A stretch of DNA of 64,000 nucleotides, taken from the NCBI GenBank assembly GCA_947396885.1, contig OX377203.1, positions 7,254,001-7,318,000 on the forward strand, in the 5' to 3' direction. Positions 33,153 through 42,339 of this stretch are shown here, piece by piece (positions within the stretch are counted from its first letter, which is position 1; each line of letters starts with the position of its first letter). This DNA comes from Heligmosomoides polygyrus polygyrus (lineage: Eukaryota > Nematoda > Chromadorea > Rhabditida > Heligmosomidae). The position numbers and the translations under genes are program-made. Below the pieces are notes generated by a model that saw nothing but the letters and a program-made list of their open reading frames with translations, did not search any database and was not told the origin of the DNA.

Positions 33153-33176
33153 GAATCCATGGCTAATTTTCAGGGC

Positions 33177-33632
33177 TTACCAGAAGACTATCTCAACGGT
33201 AGGTCGAAACGGCACAAGTGTTGTACATGGACAGAATCGCCTCTCTCTGGGAAACAACAAAATGCAAATATCTCGACCCCAATACAACTCCGAGCAGAGT
33301 TAGGGACGACGAAAGTTGGGCCGCTGGCAGCGTTAGTCCTCTGCCTTCACGCAGAGAGCGGGCCCAAGTTGGCTAGAAACAGCGATCACTGGGATTACGC
33401 TGCCCCTCTACCCACTGCGCTACGACCGCTCGCTCGTTTCCAGCCAACTTGACCCCGCGTAGGTAGAGGGATAATGCCGCCAACGGCCCAAATTCAGTCG
33501 TCGCTAACTTTGCGAAGAGTTGTATTGGGGTCGAGATAATTGCACTCTGCTGTTTCTCAGGGAGAGGCGATTCTGCCCATATATAACACTTTGGCCGTTC
33601 CGACCTACCGTTGAGATAGTTTCCTGGTTAGT
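33177..33632. repeat. Foldback element with tRNA-like centre
   Basis: Left arm taccagaagactatctcaac then ggtaggtcg, right arm cgacctaccgttgagatagt. The arms continue inward through agaatcgcctctctctg and ctcgaccccaatacaact. A tRNA-like sequence lies in the unpaired middle (minus strand, 33398-33440). Confidence 0.75.
33375..33445 (-). tRNA. tRNA-like fragment in foldback centre
   Basis: The minus strand reads GCGGTCGTAGCGCAGTGGGT then AGAGGGGCAGCGTAATCCCA, which fits the D arm and start of an anticodon arm of a tRNA. No good B box follows. Confidence 0.4.
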
Positions 33633-33915
33633 CTTATCGCTTATCGCTATGTACAAAGTCTTTGCACAATCCGAACATATTTGTCTAGAACTCGAAGAGT
33701 GGAAATTGTCGCAATGCTATTCATTCTTGGCTTTCAGACATACAGCTACAATTTCCCCTGTACTTATTGAGTATATGCCCGACCAGATTGGGTTACATCA
33801 GGCACCAATCAGGTAGCCAAAGTGGATGCAGATGTAAACGCTAGATTCACAGCGTAATGTAAATGAATGAGGAGGTGGAACAATCAAAGCCTTCTTTAGC
33901 TAGCGTCCCTTTCAC

Positions 33916-33985
33916 GCCCGCCTGGTCAAAGACCCGATAAGTACTGTCCTAGCTGCCTCCCTCACCACTTCCGTTTCAAAGTCAC
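33916..33985 (-). CDS. Candidate exon of the LOTUS-like gene (first module, N-terminal helix)
   Basis: The acceptor ggactttcag (or the acceptor nine bases upstream) precedes 33985, and a weak donor GC|GTGAAA follows. 70 nt, phase 1 to 2, reading DFETEVVREAARTVLIGSLT and RR. Joined to the exon at 29251 this completes a module with a first helix (VVREAARTVL) before the YLVDEVRYTGY block, parallel to the second module. Weak donor and 4.7-kb intron make this less certain. Confidence 0.4.
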
Positions 33986-34052
33986 CTGAAAGTCCTGCAG
34001 TAGTAATGCCTGGAAAGATTACGAACTCACAGATAAATGGCGCACAGTTCAC

Positions 34053-34161
34053 CAACAGTGAAATACTCTTCAATAGCAACGGCTATATTGAATACATCTA
34101 TTTCAAGGCGTCGTCTCTGACCTTCCACGTCGGCTGCCTCAACCGAATTCGATGCTTCCAT
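34053..34161 (-). CDS. Candidate first exon of the LOTUS-like gene
   Basis: An ATG at 34161 follows atgtttaag, which resembles a trans-splice acceptor, and an in-frame ATG also lies at 34170. The frame reads MEASNSVEAADVEGQRRRLE and then IDVFNIAVAIEEYFTV. Using the donor G|GTGAAC at 34052 it ends in phase 1, fitting the next exon. A stronger donor, CT|GTGAGTT at 34030, would end in phase 2 and does not fit the next exon in any open frame. Confidence 0.45.
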
Positions 34162-34199
34162 CTTAAACATTTATTGCCATTCACATGTGTATGAAGAAT

Positions 34200-34730
34200 G
34201 AAGCGTAAGGAGCAGCGCGATAAAACGATTGACGAAAAGCGAAGGTAGCACAGCATTTTCCTAGCTGGGAGGGGGCGAAGGCGAGACTGCTTGAATGGTG
34301 CGATGCTACGCCTAACTATGAACGCTTCTCGAAAATGTCGCTATGCAGAAGATTTAAGCTGTCACCCACACCCTCCCGCTTAGGAAAGCGCCAAATAAGC
34401 ACGCAAACAGTTCACTCCAAAAACTGGTAGATGAGGACTAGCAGTTCGAATCGCTGGGCGGGAACAAGCGTGCGCCACTCCCGCCACTATAGATTTCTGT
34501 GTAACGATTGCTGCTATACGCGCTATAACGCGATGAAAAATCGTTCAACAACGACAGTGGACGTCAAAGCAGTAAGTACAGACTAGACCGTTAGCAGAGG
34601 TTGAGGGACGCGCAACGCTGCGGGACTATAGAATCACCCTAATTGAAAATGGGCAGCGACTGCGGTCGCGCAGCGGCTTCCCTACTGTGTGGTCCTGAAA
34701 CGAAATTGGCGCTAATGGCTATTTAGGGCC
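34200..34730. other. Upstream region of the candidate gene start
   Basis: No promoter motif can be recognised. A lone B-box-like gcagttcgaatcgc occurs near 34443. Confidence 0.35.
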
Positions 34731-34735
34731 TGTTC

Positions 34736-34979
34736 ATATTCGCAACAGCAGCGACAATAGTGACTCGTCGTTCGTGCAAAACATGCATATCGACCGAGCG
34801 CGCGGAAGTATGAACAGGCGACAGCAGCGACTGGAGCGACTAGAGCGACTGAAGCGACTGGAGCTACAGCGCTGGCGATCGAGTGTGAACACTTTTCGGT
34901 GGCCCGCGCTCGGTTTTAATCGATATGCATATTTTGCACGGGCAACGAGTCGCTCTTGTGGCGAGGTATGAGCAGGCCC
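34736..34979. repeat. MITE with TTA duplication, GGGCCTGTTCATA family
   Basis: Begins gggcctgttcatattcg and ends cgaggtatgagcaggccc, flanked by TTA on both sides (34733-34735, 34980-34982). Internal run of (gcgactggagcgact) degenerate repeats and the block cgctcggttttaatcgatat. Confidence 0.85.
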
Positions 34980-35117
34980 TTAGCGTTATGTTGGGAAGCC
35001 TTCGAGATTCAGATTCATAGCGAGGGTTGGATAAATACGTTAGATCTATGCTTGGTGAATACATGATTGGAAAATAGTAGAAGGATGGGAAGCATTACAT
35101 CTCAGGACAAGCATAAG

Positions 35118-35402
35118 TGATAAAGGACGGCGTTACTCAATCCCTTTTGGGATGCGCCATGCATTCCACTTCTTCGGGATGTCGTGATGGCGATTTGAAT
35201 GCGTATTTGGCCAAACAGTGACTAGCGGTAGCCGGCTGATGAACAAGTCAGCTTTACCCTTCCCAAACAAGTCTGGTAGCAATTCATCGACTATGTGGGA
35301 TAGTGGAGCTAGTAGGCCTAGACGGGACGCGAACAAACGACCTTGAATCAGGGAGCAGACCACATCCGTTGTCTCCCCCGACTGCTCTACCACGTGCCCG
35401 CT
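35118..35402 (-). repeat. tRNA-derived SINE, copy D
   Basis: Minus-strand head GGGCACGTGGTAGAGCAGTC with A box and a B-box-like GTTCGCGTCCC. The body matches copy B. The head differs more than the body, suggesting a different tRNA source or drift. Confidence 0.75.
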
Positions 35403-36095
35403 GAAAAAAAAACAGACGAAATCAGGGAGCAGAAGGTGACACTGCTGATTCATCGGATTCTAAAAGAAGAAGAAAAAATCAGGGAAAGAAAAGAAACCAT
35501 GCCGGATGTCGGGGACGGACCACCCAAAAAGTGGCGCCATCATTCCCTATGGATCAACGTCGATCACGACCCCTTTGGCTCAATAGGGATCATGGCATGG
35601 CATAGGAGACGGATGTAGCGTTTCGCTTTATTTTTGTTGGAAATTTGCAACTTCCGTCCCATCTGGAGTAATACGATCTCCTTACTTCAATCACAGTTTT
35701 TTCAGCGTTTTAAGTGATTTTTGCATCACCTGATAAAATTTTCTTTTCAGATGTGGTTCGTTGAAGGACCATGTCATAAAGATAAAACTGGACCCTACAA
35801 ATTTTAAACGCTAATTGTTCTATGTAGAAATAAAGAATTTTTATGGAAGTTTTCAAAGCAAACAGGACGGGTTAAATTTTTTGCCGATTTTAGCACACTT
35901 TATCATGTAAGGACAAATTTCTTCGCACCTACACATGCGACACCGAGACCAAAAACAGCATTTTATAAAATTTACATGTCAATTGCCAACGACAACTCAA
36001 GTGCTTTGTTTTAAAGATTTTCAATTTTTTTTAAACAATGTGCAAATATCGCGCGTCGAATCGCTCACGGAGTCGTAAGAGGTCTGCGAACCTGT
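35403..36095. other. Unassigned stretch
   Basis: AT-rich, no domains. The plus ORF ending at 35618 overlaps the SINE and is not supported. Confidence 0.4.
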
Positions 36096-36096
36096 C

Positions 36097-36147
36097 CTAT
36101 GGTTAAGGAAGAGCCACGGCGTTGCCGCAAAAGTGTGTGGGGGCTTT
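36097..36147. repeat. MITE right-end fragment
   Basis: gttgccgcaaaagtgtgtgg followed by gggc resembles the right end of the 25431-25797 type. Its left part is missing. Confidence 0.5.
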
Positions 36148-36150
36148 TAT

Positions 36151-36284
36151 GTCCCGTTTATACTTCTGACGCTAAGCGACGCGACGGCTCGTATGGTGGC
36201 CGTATTGATTGAGCGACGAAATCGATCAATTTGGCCACTATACATGCTATTGCGTCGCTTGGCGTCGGAAGTATAAACGGAGCC
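36151..36284. repeat. Array palindrome 1 (GTTTATACTTC family)
   Basis: gtcccgtttatacttctgac pairs with gtcggaagtataaacggagcc. TAA follows and is shared with the next element. Closely related to 11431-11564. Confidence 0.85.
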
Positions 36285-36287
36285 TAA

Positions 36288-36414
36288 GGGCTCGTTTAGT
36301 GCACGCGACGCGCGACGGGATGCCATGTGTAGTGGCCGAATTGATCAATCGCCTCGCTCGATTTGGCCACTACCTTTGCGTCGCGTCGCGCCTCGTGCGC
36401 CCATAATCGACTCC
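36288..36414. repeat. Array palindrome 2
   Basis: gggctcgtttagtgcacgcg at left, cgcgcctcgtgcgccc toward the right. Inner arms tagtggccgaattgatcaat and attgatc-related complement pair. TAA on both sides. Confidence 0.75.
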
Positions 36415-36417
36415 TAA

Positions 36418-36736
36418 AGGCCCATGCACACTTCTGCGACACCGCGGCGCGACAAGTGGCTACCTCCCCGAAATCCGGCGGTCGCGGCGCGGTCGCGTTA
36501 GAGCACCGTTTTAAGCAACGGGACGACGTCCCCGTGCATGCTGCGCCGCCAGGAATGGTTTGGACCATTCCAGCCTGCGTCACTCAGCGCGACGTCGCCT
36601 GCAATAGCCGCCGCAACAGCTGCAAGAGTGTGCATGCCCCCACCCTGCGGCACGTGTCGCAGTGTCGCGCCGCGGCCGTCGCGGCCCTATGCTTCATCAT
36701 GGCCGCGCCGCGCTGTCGCAGAAGTGTGCATGGCCT
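36418..36736. repeat. Array palindrome 3 (long ATGCACACTTCTG family)
   Basis: aggcccatgcacacttctgc pairs with gcagaagtgtgcatggcc. TAA at both junctions. Confidence 0.9.
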
Positions 36737-36739
36737 TAA

Positions 36740-36873
36740 GGCCCCGTTTATACTTCGTCGCGGCGCGATGCGATGGCCACGCAATGAGGCCAAATTGATC
36801 GATCGCGTGGCACAATCAATATGGCCGCTATACGTGGCGTCGCGTCGCGCCGCGACAAAGTATAAACGGAGTC
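36740..36873. repeat. Array palindrome 4
   Basis: ggccccgtttatacttcgtc pairs with gacaaagtataaacggagtc. TAA precedes and TAG follows. Confidence 0.9.
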
Positions 36874-36876
36874 TAG

Positions 36877-37005
36877 GGCCTTTGTCATACCATCGCTCAC
36901 CCCGAGCGACGCCTAATGATATGCACCCATATCGATTTCATCGCGATCGATATGGGAGCATATTATTAGGCGTCGTTCGGGGTGAGCGATGGTATGACAA
37001 AGGCC
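36877..37005. repeat. Array palindrome 5 (GGCCTTTGTCATAC family)
   Basis: ggcctttgtcataccatcgc pairs with gcgatggtatgacaaaggcc. TAA follows. Sister of 25292-25427. Confidence 0.9.
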
Positions 37006-37009
37006 TAAC

Positions 37010-38090
37010 TGAAACCTTGAATCGTCACGGAAATAATTTTCTCTACCTGAAGGTGACCACGTATAAAGATGAAACTGTACTATTTAGAAGCCCGAGAGTC
37101 TCTTACTGCACATTAAAGACGTTAAGCTTTTCCTCAGCGATCTTCGGTATGATTAGGCTGTTCGAATTTTTCGCCGATTCTTTTACAAATGGTGCAAAAT
37201 TGAACTAAATCACTGAAACTGAACTGATCGTATAGGACACCGCATCACAAAACCAAATTTTCTACTGTGAATCAATCGGAGCTTGGAACATTTGCGAACC
37301 TTTCACCTTTGATGAGTCTTATTCACATATGGGAAAACTTATTTTCATGAAAGAAAGACCATTTTGAAAACAAGCCATGGCAGAACTGTAGGATGATCTT
37401 AGCTCATCGATCAATCGATCGGGTCTAAAATGTTTGTTTTCGTATAAACACATGGCGCAATCCAAACCGTTCACAGTTGCTTTAAAATCTCCACTTTCCC
37501 GCGTTTTCACCTAGGAGCAAGGCTTCTTTTGTAGCGTTACTGACAGCAATGCTATACTTTTCAAACAGTGATTTTATTCTTAAAAAAACTAGTTTTCTAC
37601 AGTTGTATCTGCATTTATGGGGGTTCATTTCCGCATAGATTTTTCCCGAAGCACTTTGCTCGCCGACACCCGAACAGAAATCGAATCAAATTATAATCGA
37701 ACAAAAAAAAATTCACTGAAAAATTTGGCCAATGAGCGGACGGGGGGAGGGGGAGGGAGGGAGGAGCCCATCAGTACTCAAAAAATACGACGTGTCGTGG
37801 CATTTCTCAAGTGTAGAACGAGTGTTAACCCGTTTAGTTCGAGCGAAACGTACCGTTTGACCAAGGCTCCTCTCGTTACAACTTGCATTACGCGTACGTA
37901 CGCGTCAGACGTGTCAGTTCGTGTACAATGTGGGAAATGCCACGTCACCATATCCGACCGCCGGGAATCGCTAGGACCACTAGAACCAGATGAATAGGCA
38001 TAGGAACGCGTTGGAACAGGAGCATACTTGTTCGACACGCCCCCATGTGGGCTGCGTCAGCGTTCACGTGGGCGACCGATCGATGCATAT
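37010..38090. other. Unassigned; G-rich tract at 37739-37766
   Basis: 37739-37766 is cggggggagggggagggagg and following, a potential G-quadruplex. The part around 37440-37580 (acatggcgcaatcc ... caaacagtgatt) resembles 52505-52640 and so is an old repeat. Confidence 0.45.
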
Positions 38091-38121
38091 CGGTTTCTTG
38101 TACACCGGCGGTGGCGTTACT

Positions 38122-38198
38122 GGTAGGCGGATCGTGGCGCAGTGGATGGTAGCGTTACTTCATGCGAAGAAGGTCGGGGTTCGGTTCTCCTGCGTTTC
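38122..38198 (+). tRNA. tRNA-like SINE head
   Basis: A-box-like TGGCGCAGTGGATGG and B-box GGTTCGGTTCTCC at tRNA spacing. Followed by a body shared with 8330-8545. Confidence 0.5.
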
Positions 38199-38450
38199 AG
38201 GAATTTTGCATTCCAAATGGCTAGTTCAGATTTAGAGGGTTTTGACGTCTACAAATTTTCTGGTGTTTTGTGCGCATTTTCCAGCTGTATGCGCCTTCGC
38301 AGAACCCAGCTACGGGCTGCTCCTCGGCAACGAAAGCAGTTTTCACACGAGCAGCTTGGATGGACCACACCCCAGAGTCCTTTCCCTAACCAAGCTCTTC
38401 GAGCACAGAACCCAGCTGCGCACCTTCCCGGCTAAGCAGTTATAGAGCGC
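38199..38450 (+). repeat. SINE body, shared with 8330-8545
   Basis: Shares agctgtatgcgcc, acgaaagcagttttcacacg and agcacagaacccagc-type motifs in the same order. Confidence 0.55.
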
Positions 38451-38454
38451 TCAG

Positions 38455-39080
38455 AGTCATCAAATGGAGATGCGCGCCTCACTGTTAAGCGCACGCGAGG
38501 GAAACCATGCTCCAATCCAAGTTTCGCGCTAAAAAATCTATTCCGTTCTTGTTTTAGTGGCCATAGATCCACTCCCGACTGTCATGCTCAAGGCGCTCGA
38601 AGCCCATGGGCTGCTGTCTCCCCCTCCTTCCCCATCCGCTCATTGCGCCGAAAATTTGAAAGAAAGATCTGAATCTCTTTGCAAATGGTGGCACATCTAG
38701 CATTGAGAACTATATGATATTAATAGAAATATAAAATATAAAATAAATAATATAAAATTTTGTGGTTCAATCCCAAAGAGGGGGCACGCTACAACTGCAC
38801 TTGGACGTCCTACTGCTCGTTCCCGGACGCAAGTCCAGTTATAACATGACCCCCAGAGTCCCCTGGAAAGGTCAATCAGTATCAATAAAAACAGCTGTTG
38901 CCTGCAATAAAACGAACGATGAGAGAAGCAAAAACAAAAATACGTCTCAAGCGTCCCTGGGTCGCCTCTACATGTCTCCTATGTCTCCTCACGGTGAATG
39001 AGTCGACGCGTACGCATTCGGTGCGCGGGAATTTGAAAACGGGGATTACGTGCGGAGCCACTGAAGCCTCTTCATGGTTT
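38455..39080. other. Unassigned stretch
   Basis: A/T simple tract at 38710-38760. No gene or repeat family identified. Confidence 0.4.
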
Positions 39081-39082
39081 TA

Positions 39083-40365
39083 TTAGGTTGTAACGAAATA
39101 AATGGCACTGAACCACTGTAAATTTAAACAGTTAGTATCTCGGCTTGTAGGCAAGTTTATTAATCGAAATAAAAACCTTCTGATTCTACACATCTTTGCC
39201 AACGTGACACAAGCTTTTCTATCCCAGTAGCACAAAAAGCAGAAGTTCTGGAATTGACGGAATCTTCGAAGGCACTTTCGGCATCCTGTTGGTATTTGAA
39301 TATTTTCCCTGCCAAGAAGTCGCCAAGATGCTTGAAGAAATGGTAGTCTGTTGGAGAGAGGTCGGGAGAAAACGGAGGATGTGGTAGAGTTTCAATGCTC
39401 AACTCATTCGATTTCTGCAACGTCATTCGTGCTACATGGGGGCGAGCATTGTCGTGCAGAAGGAGAACTCGCCTTCGGTTTACCAAGGCCGGCCGGATAT
39501 CCTTCAACTTTTTCATCATTTCTTCAATTTCAATACAGTACTTCTCTGCCGTGATGGATTCACCGGGCGGGAGGAAGCTGTGGTGAATAATTCCCGGCGA
39601 ACACCACCATACTATCACCATTACTTTCTTTTGGTGCAATTCCGGCTTCGCAAAAACCTTGGGGCTCTCATCGCTGTCCACCCACTGTGCCGATCGTCGC
39701 CTGTTGTCGTACATTATCCATTTCTCGTCACAGGTTACGATGCGAACAAGGAATGGGTCCGTTTCGTTCCGTAGAAGCAGTGCGGACGAGATCTCATATC
39801 GTCGGTTTCTTTGCTCCTCAGAGAGCTCGTGAGGCACCCATCTTTCCAGCTTTTTGGTCTTTCCAATTTCCTTCAGATGCCGGGCAGCTGTGTTGTGACT
39901 GACGCCAAGAACCTTCGCTATCTCCCTGGTGCCTTTGTGTGGATCCTCCTCTACCACATCTCTCAGCTTGTCCTCATCAACATCACTATGCCTCCCACGA
40001 CCTTCATGTTCTTCCAAGCTCTCATCTCCATTCCGGAACTTCTGATACCAACGATACGCCGTCCGAATTGTGGAACATCCTCGACCGAATGCGGCGTTGA
40101 TCTTCTCGTCCGCCTCCTTAGCTGTAGTGCCCAGCTTGAATTCATACAAGTAAATGCCTCGGATTACCCTTTTGTCCATCTGCAAAAAAGTCAATAAAAC
40201 TCTAAAGTTTTCCCACTTTTACATAGAAAATTTGGTACTCACCGGTAGAGCAAAGCTTGCGCTTCTAAATGATATGCCACATGTTACGGTTTGTTCTTGA
40301 TCGAACGCGTAAAGACGCGCGAAAAAATGGCGCGAGCCAGTGCCATTTAATTCGTTACAACCTAA
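39083..40365 (-). mobile_element. Nearly complete mariner transposon, bandit-like
   Basis: 1283 bp, ends TTAGGTTGTAACGAAATAAA (left) and the matching TTAGGTTGTAACGAATTAAA (right, reverse strand). The inverted repeats are about 28 bp with one mismatch and are flanked by TA (39081-39082, 40366-40367). It carries a single uninterrupted transposase frame. Size, termini and protein fit the hookworm element 'bandit' of the cecropia mariner group as I remember it. A truncated copy is at 53118-54248. Confidence 0.9.
39160..40194 (-). CDS. Mariner transposase, intact frame (344 codons)
   Basis: DNA cut-and-paste transposase. The N-terminal half has two helix-turn-helix regions (GIYLYEFKLGTTAKEADEKI; VLGVSHNTAARHLKEIGKTK) for inverted-repeat binding, a linker WVPHEL, and the catalytic domain. 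The three aspartates are visible in VTCDEKW, LHDNARPHVA and SPDLSPTDYHFF, with 34 residues between the second and third, i.e. D,D34D. The protein ends ...EGFYFD. Two start codons are possible: the first ATG, or the ATG five codons later that directly follows ttttttgcag. No internal stop or frameshift, so it may be active. Length is normal for mariner. Confidence 0.92.
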   Translation of the reverse strand: MTFLQMDKRVIRGIYLYEFKLGTTAKEADEKINAAFGRGCSTIRTAYRWYQKFRNGDESLEEHEGRGRHSDVDEDKLRDVVEEDPHKGTREIAKVLGVSHNTAARHLKEIGKTKKLERWVPHELSEEQRNRRYEISSALLLRNETDPFLVRIVTCDEKWIMYDNRRRSAQWVDSDESPKVFAKPELHQKKVMVIVWWCSPGIIHHSFLPPGESITAEKYCIEIEEMMKKLKDIRPALVNRRRVLLLHDNARPHVARMTLQKSNELSIETLPHPPFSPDLSPTDYHFFKHLGDFLAGKIFKYQQDAESAFEDSVNSRTSAFCATGIEKLVSRWQRCVESEGFYFD

Positions 40366-40705
40366 TATAACTAATTTTTTCGATATTGCAACGACGGGAC
40401 CCGCTATTTCTTGGGGAGGGCGTCAGGTAAGGTCGTTTATATGTTATGTTGTTTGTGTTTATCCTTAAATAGGAGTGATTTACAAGTGATTATGGAGTAC
40501 TGGCTCCCCCTTCGGGATTCAACCAATTTTCGGGTGAACGCATGGCGGAATCCATATCTATCATAATTGCTTTGAAATTTCTATTTCAATGAGTTTACAT
40601 ATAAGAACTAAGCTTTTTGGCGGAATTGTTGGCAGCAATGGTATGCCTTTCATTCTCTCTGATTTTAGCGATTACATTATCTTTGAACGATTCTAATTAT
40701 AAAAT

Positions 40706-40995
40706 GGGCGCGTGGTGACGCAGTCTTACGAGGTGCCAGCTGTTACTTGCACCCCGATTTCAGGTTCCTGGTTCGGATTTCCCGCCCGACCATGCAAGCA
40801 TTATCCATCCTTCCGAGGTCGGTAGCAGACATGCCTGGGAAGCACAAAACACTGTCTTTTTCATTGGATGGTCGCCGCAAATTATTGTATGGCCAAATGC
40901 ACATTCAAATCGTCTCCACAACATCTCATAAGAGTTGAATGCGTGGCGCATTCCAAAGTCGATTGAATAACGCCGTACTTTATCACTATATCCCT
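40706..40995 (+). repeat. tRNA-derived SINE, copy E
   Basis: Head GGGCGCGTGGTGACGCAGTC, B-box-like GGTTCGGATTTCCC at about 40772, tail near ctttatcactatatccc. Paralogue of 54589-54878. Confidence 0.8.
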
Positions 40996-41818
40996 ATTCA
41001 TGTAGGTTCCTTTGTTAACGCTGAAATTCTTGGCATCAAAGGGCGACATTTTGATTAACTTGGTTCTCTGCTTCATAACTCGTTCCTAAAGTTATCCAAG
41101 ATTTCCAATTCCTTACCAGAAACATGAAAGCACTCCGGTGAATCTAAGGAAAGTCGTGTGACATAGTTGAAGGTGCCCAATCGCGACTTCGGGTATCTTC
41201 ACTCCACCCGACTAGGATTTATCCGAAGCTCCATTGCTGAAAATGCTAATGCGTGGCGCACTCCAAAAGCGATTAATCGACGCCGTCCTTTGCCCTTTAT
41301 ATTTTACACAGGCAAGATGTTACTTTCACCTTCCCCGTCTTCAACGACTTCAAGGTCTGCGTATGCTTCGATAGTCTCCTCTGTTGCTTGCCGATTCGCC
41401 GTGTGTACCCATGCGCATACCCATATAGGCGTACGCCACTTCGGCCAACGTCTGAAGTGGCTAACGGCAAATACGCGCAATAAAGTGGGACGGAAGTTGT
41501 GTCGTAAGATCTTGAAGTGTTCTTTGTTAGAAATCTTGAGTTCTTTTGTCTGTGTGTCTTTGTTCCATTTTGAATTTCCGGTCTCTCACAAGTTCACCAT
41601 CAGCCATAGACCAATAAGTTTCCTTTCAAAGGAACTCGATTCACAGGAAGGATCGGTTGTTATTTTTGAAAAATCAAAATTTCTAAGGTTTTTTGGATTA
41701 TCTGAAGAGGCCAAGAAAGAATAAAGCAGTTGCGATCAAAACTCCTGCGCCAACTTAGAGCTGCTGTTATAGAAGATAGAAGCTATTAGAAGGATATTTA
41801 GTTGTGATCAAAACTCTT

Positions 41819-41889
41819 GCGCTAGGCGGGACTCGAACCCGCACCTTCTGCTTTCCGAGCAGCGATGCTACGCCTTACACCACCAGCGC
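41819..41889 (-). tRNA. tRNA-like unit, left arm
   Basis: 71 nt with a seven-pair acceptor stem GCGCTGG/CTAGCGC (one G-T), D stem GGTG/CATC, T stem GCGGG/CCCGC with loop TTCGAGT, and a perfect B box GGTTCGAGTCC. The anticodon arm is 4 bp (CTGC/GCAG) with loop TCGGAAA, where base 33 is C rather than T. Good cloverleaf, but probably a transposon-borne tRNA relic. Confidence 0.55.
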
Positions 41890-42090
41890 TGTCTGACCAA
41901 GCAGAACATTCACGATATCTTCCTAGAAGCAATCACCTATCAGCACTCACTCATGATATCGGGATGAGCCGGCCATGGAACCGTTAAGTTGAAGGCCTGC
42001 TGATATCAGATGCCGGCTCATATCGATGTCACGGGTGAGTGCTGTAGGTGATTGCTTCTTGGAAGATATCGTGGATATTCTGCTCAAACA

Positions 42091-42161
42091 GCGCTGGTTG
42101 TGTAAGGCGTAGCATCGCTGCTCAGAAAGCAGAAGGTGCGGGTTCGAGTCCCGCCTGATGC
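42091..42161 (+). tRNA. tRNA-like unit, right arm
   Basis: 71 nt, mirror of 41819-41889. Loop TCAGAAA, T arm and B box intact, 3' acceptor changed to CTGATGC so pairing is weaker. Confidence 0.5.
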
Positions 42162-42339
42162 AAGAGTTTTGATCGCAACCAAACGTCCGTCTAACAGCTT
42201 CTATCTTCCACAACAGCAGCTCTAGGTTTCAGCAACAATGAAAAATGTTGTTTCTACTCAAGAAGAAACCTTTTTATAAAAATAGAATGACTGAACCATA
42301 ATGAAAGAGGTAGTTTCCATCATTATCACTGACATCTCG

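Larger units (their letters stand above)
12210..34161 (-). other. Gene span: two-module, tentatively LOTUS-like protein gene (nine candidate exons)
   Basis: Nine exon candidates on the minus strand form one frame of about 370 codons. Seven consecutive exons from 29251 to 12359 have recognisable acceptors and donors, except the 15897 acceptor. The phase at each junction agrees: 2 at 29123/29017, then 0 at every later join, ending in a TAA stop at 12210. The two most upstream exons fit in phase but have weaker donors. Two similar helical modules (exons 33985 plus 29251, and exons 21355 plus 15897) flank a basic then Gly/Pro/Ser-rich linker. They resemble LOTUS/OST-HTH winged helices, as in nematode germ-granule proteins, but this is not proven. 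Introns hold mariner, gypsy, LINE, hAT and MITE insertions. A variant polyadenylation hexamer AATGAA occurs near 12120. Confidence 0.7.
41755..42228. mobile_element. Foldback element with a 71-nt tRNA-like unit in each arm, copy 1
   Basis: Arms 41755-41978 and 42009-42228 are reverse complements almost throughout: agagctgctgttatagaaga / tcttccacaacagcagctct at the tips, the tRNA-like units, then gatatcttcctagaagcaat / attgcttcttggaagatatc. The loop is about 30 bp. The tips carry TA on both sides. The element lies in both copies of the segmental duplication. Confidence 0.85.

Noticed and set aside
36363..37208. 281-codon plus ORF
   Set aside because: It runs across three different palindromic MITEs and unrelated DNA; composition artefact.
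41819..42161. Functional tRNA genes
   Set aside because: Base 33 is not T, the anticodon stem is short, and the units sit in mirrored foldback arms; tRNA-like relics are more likely.
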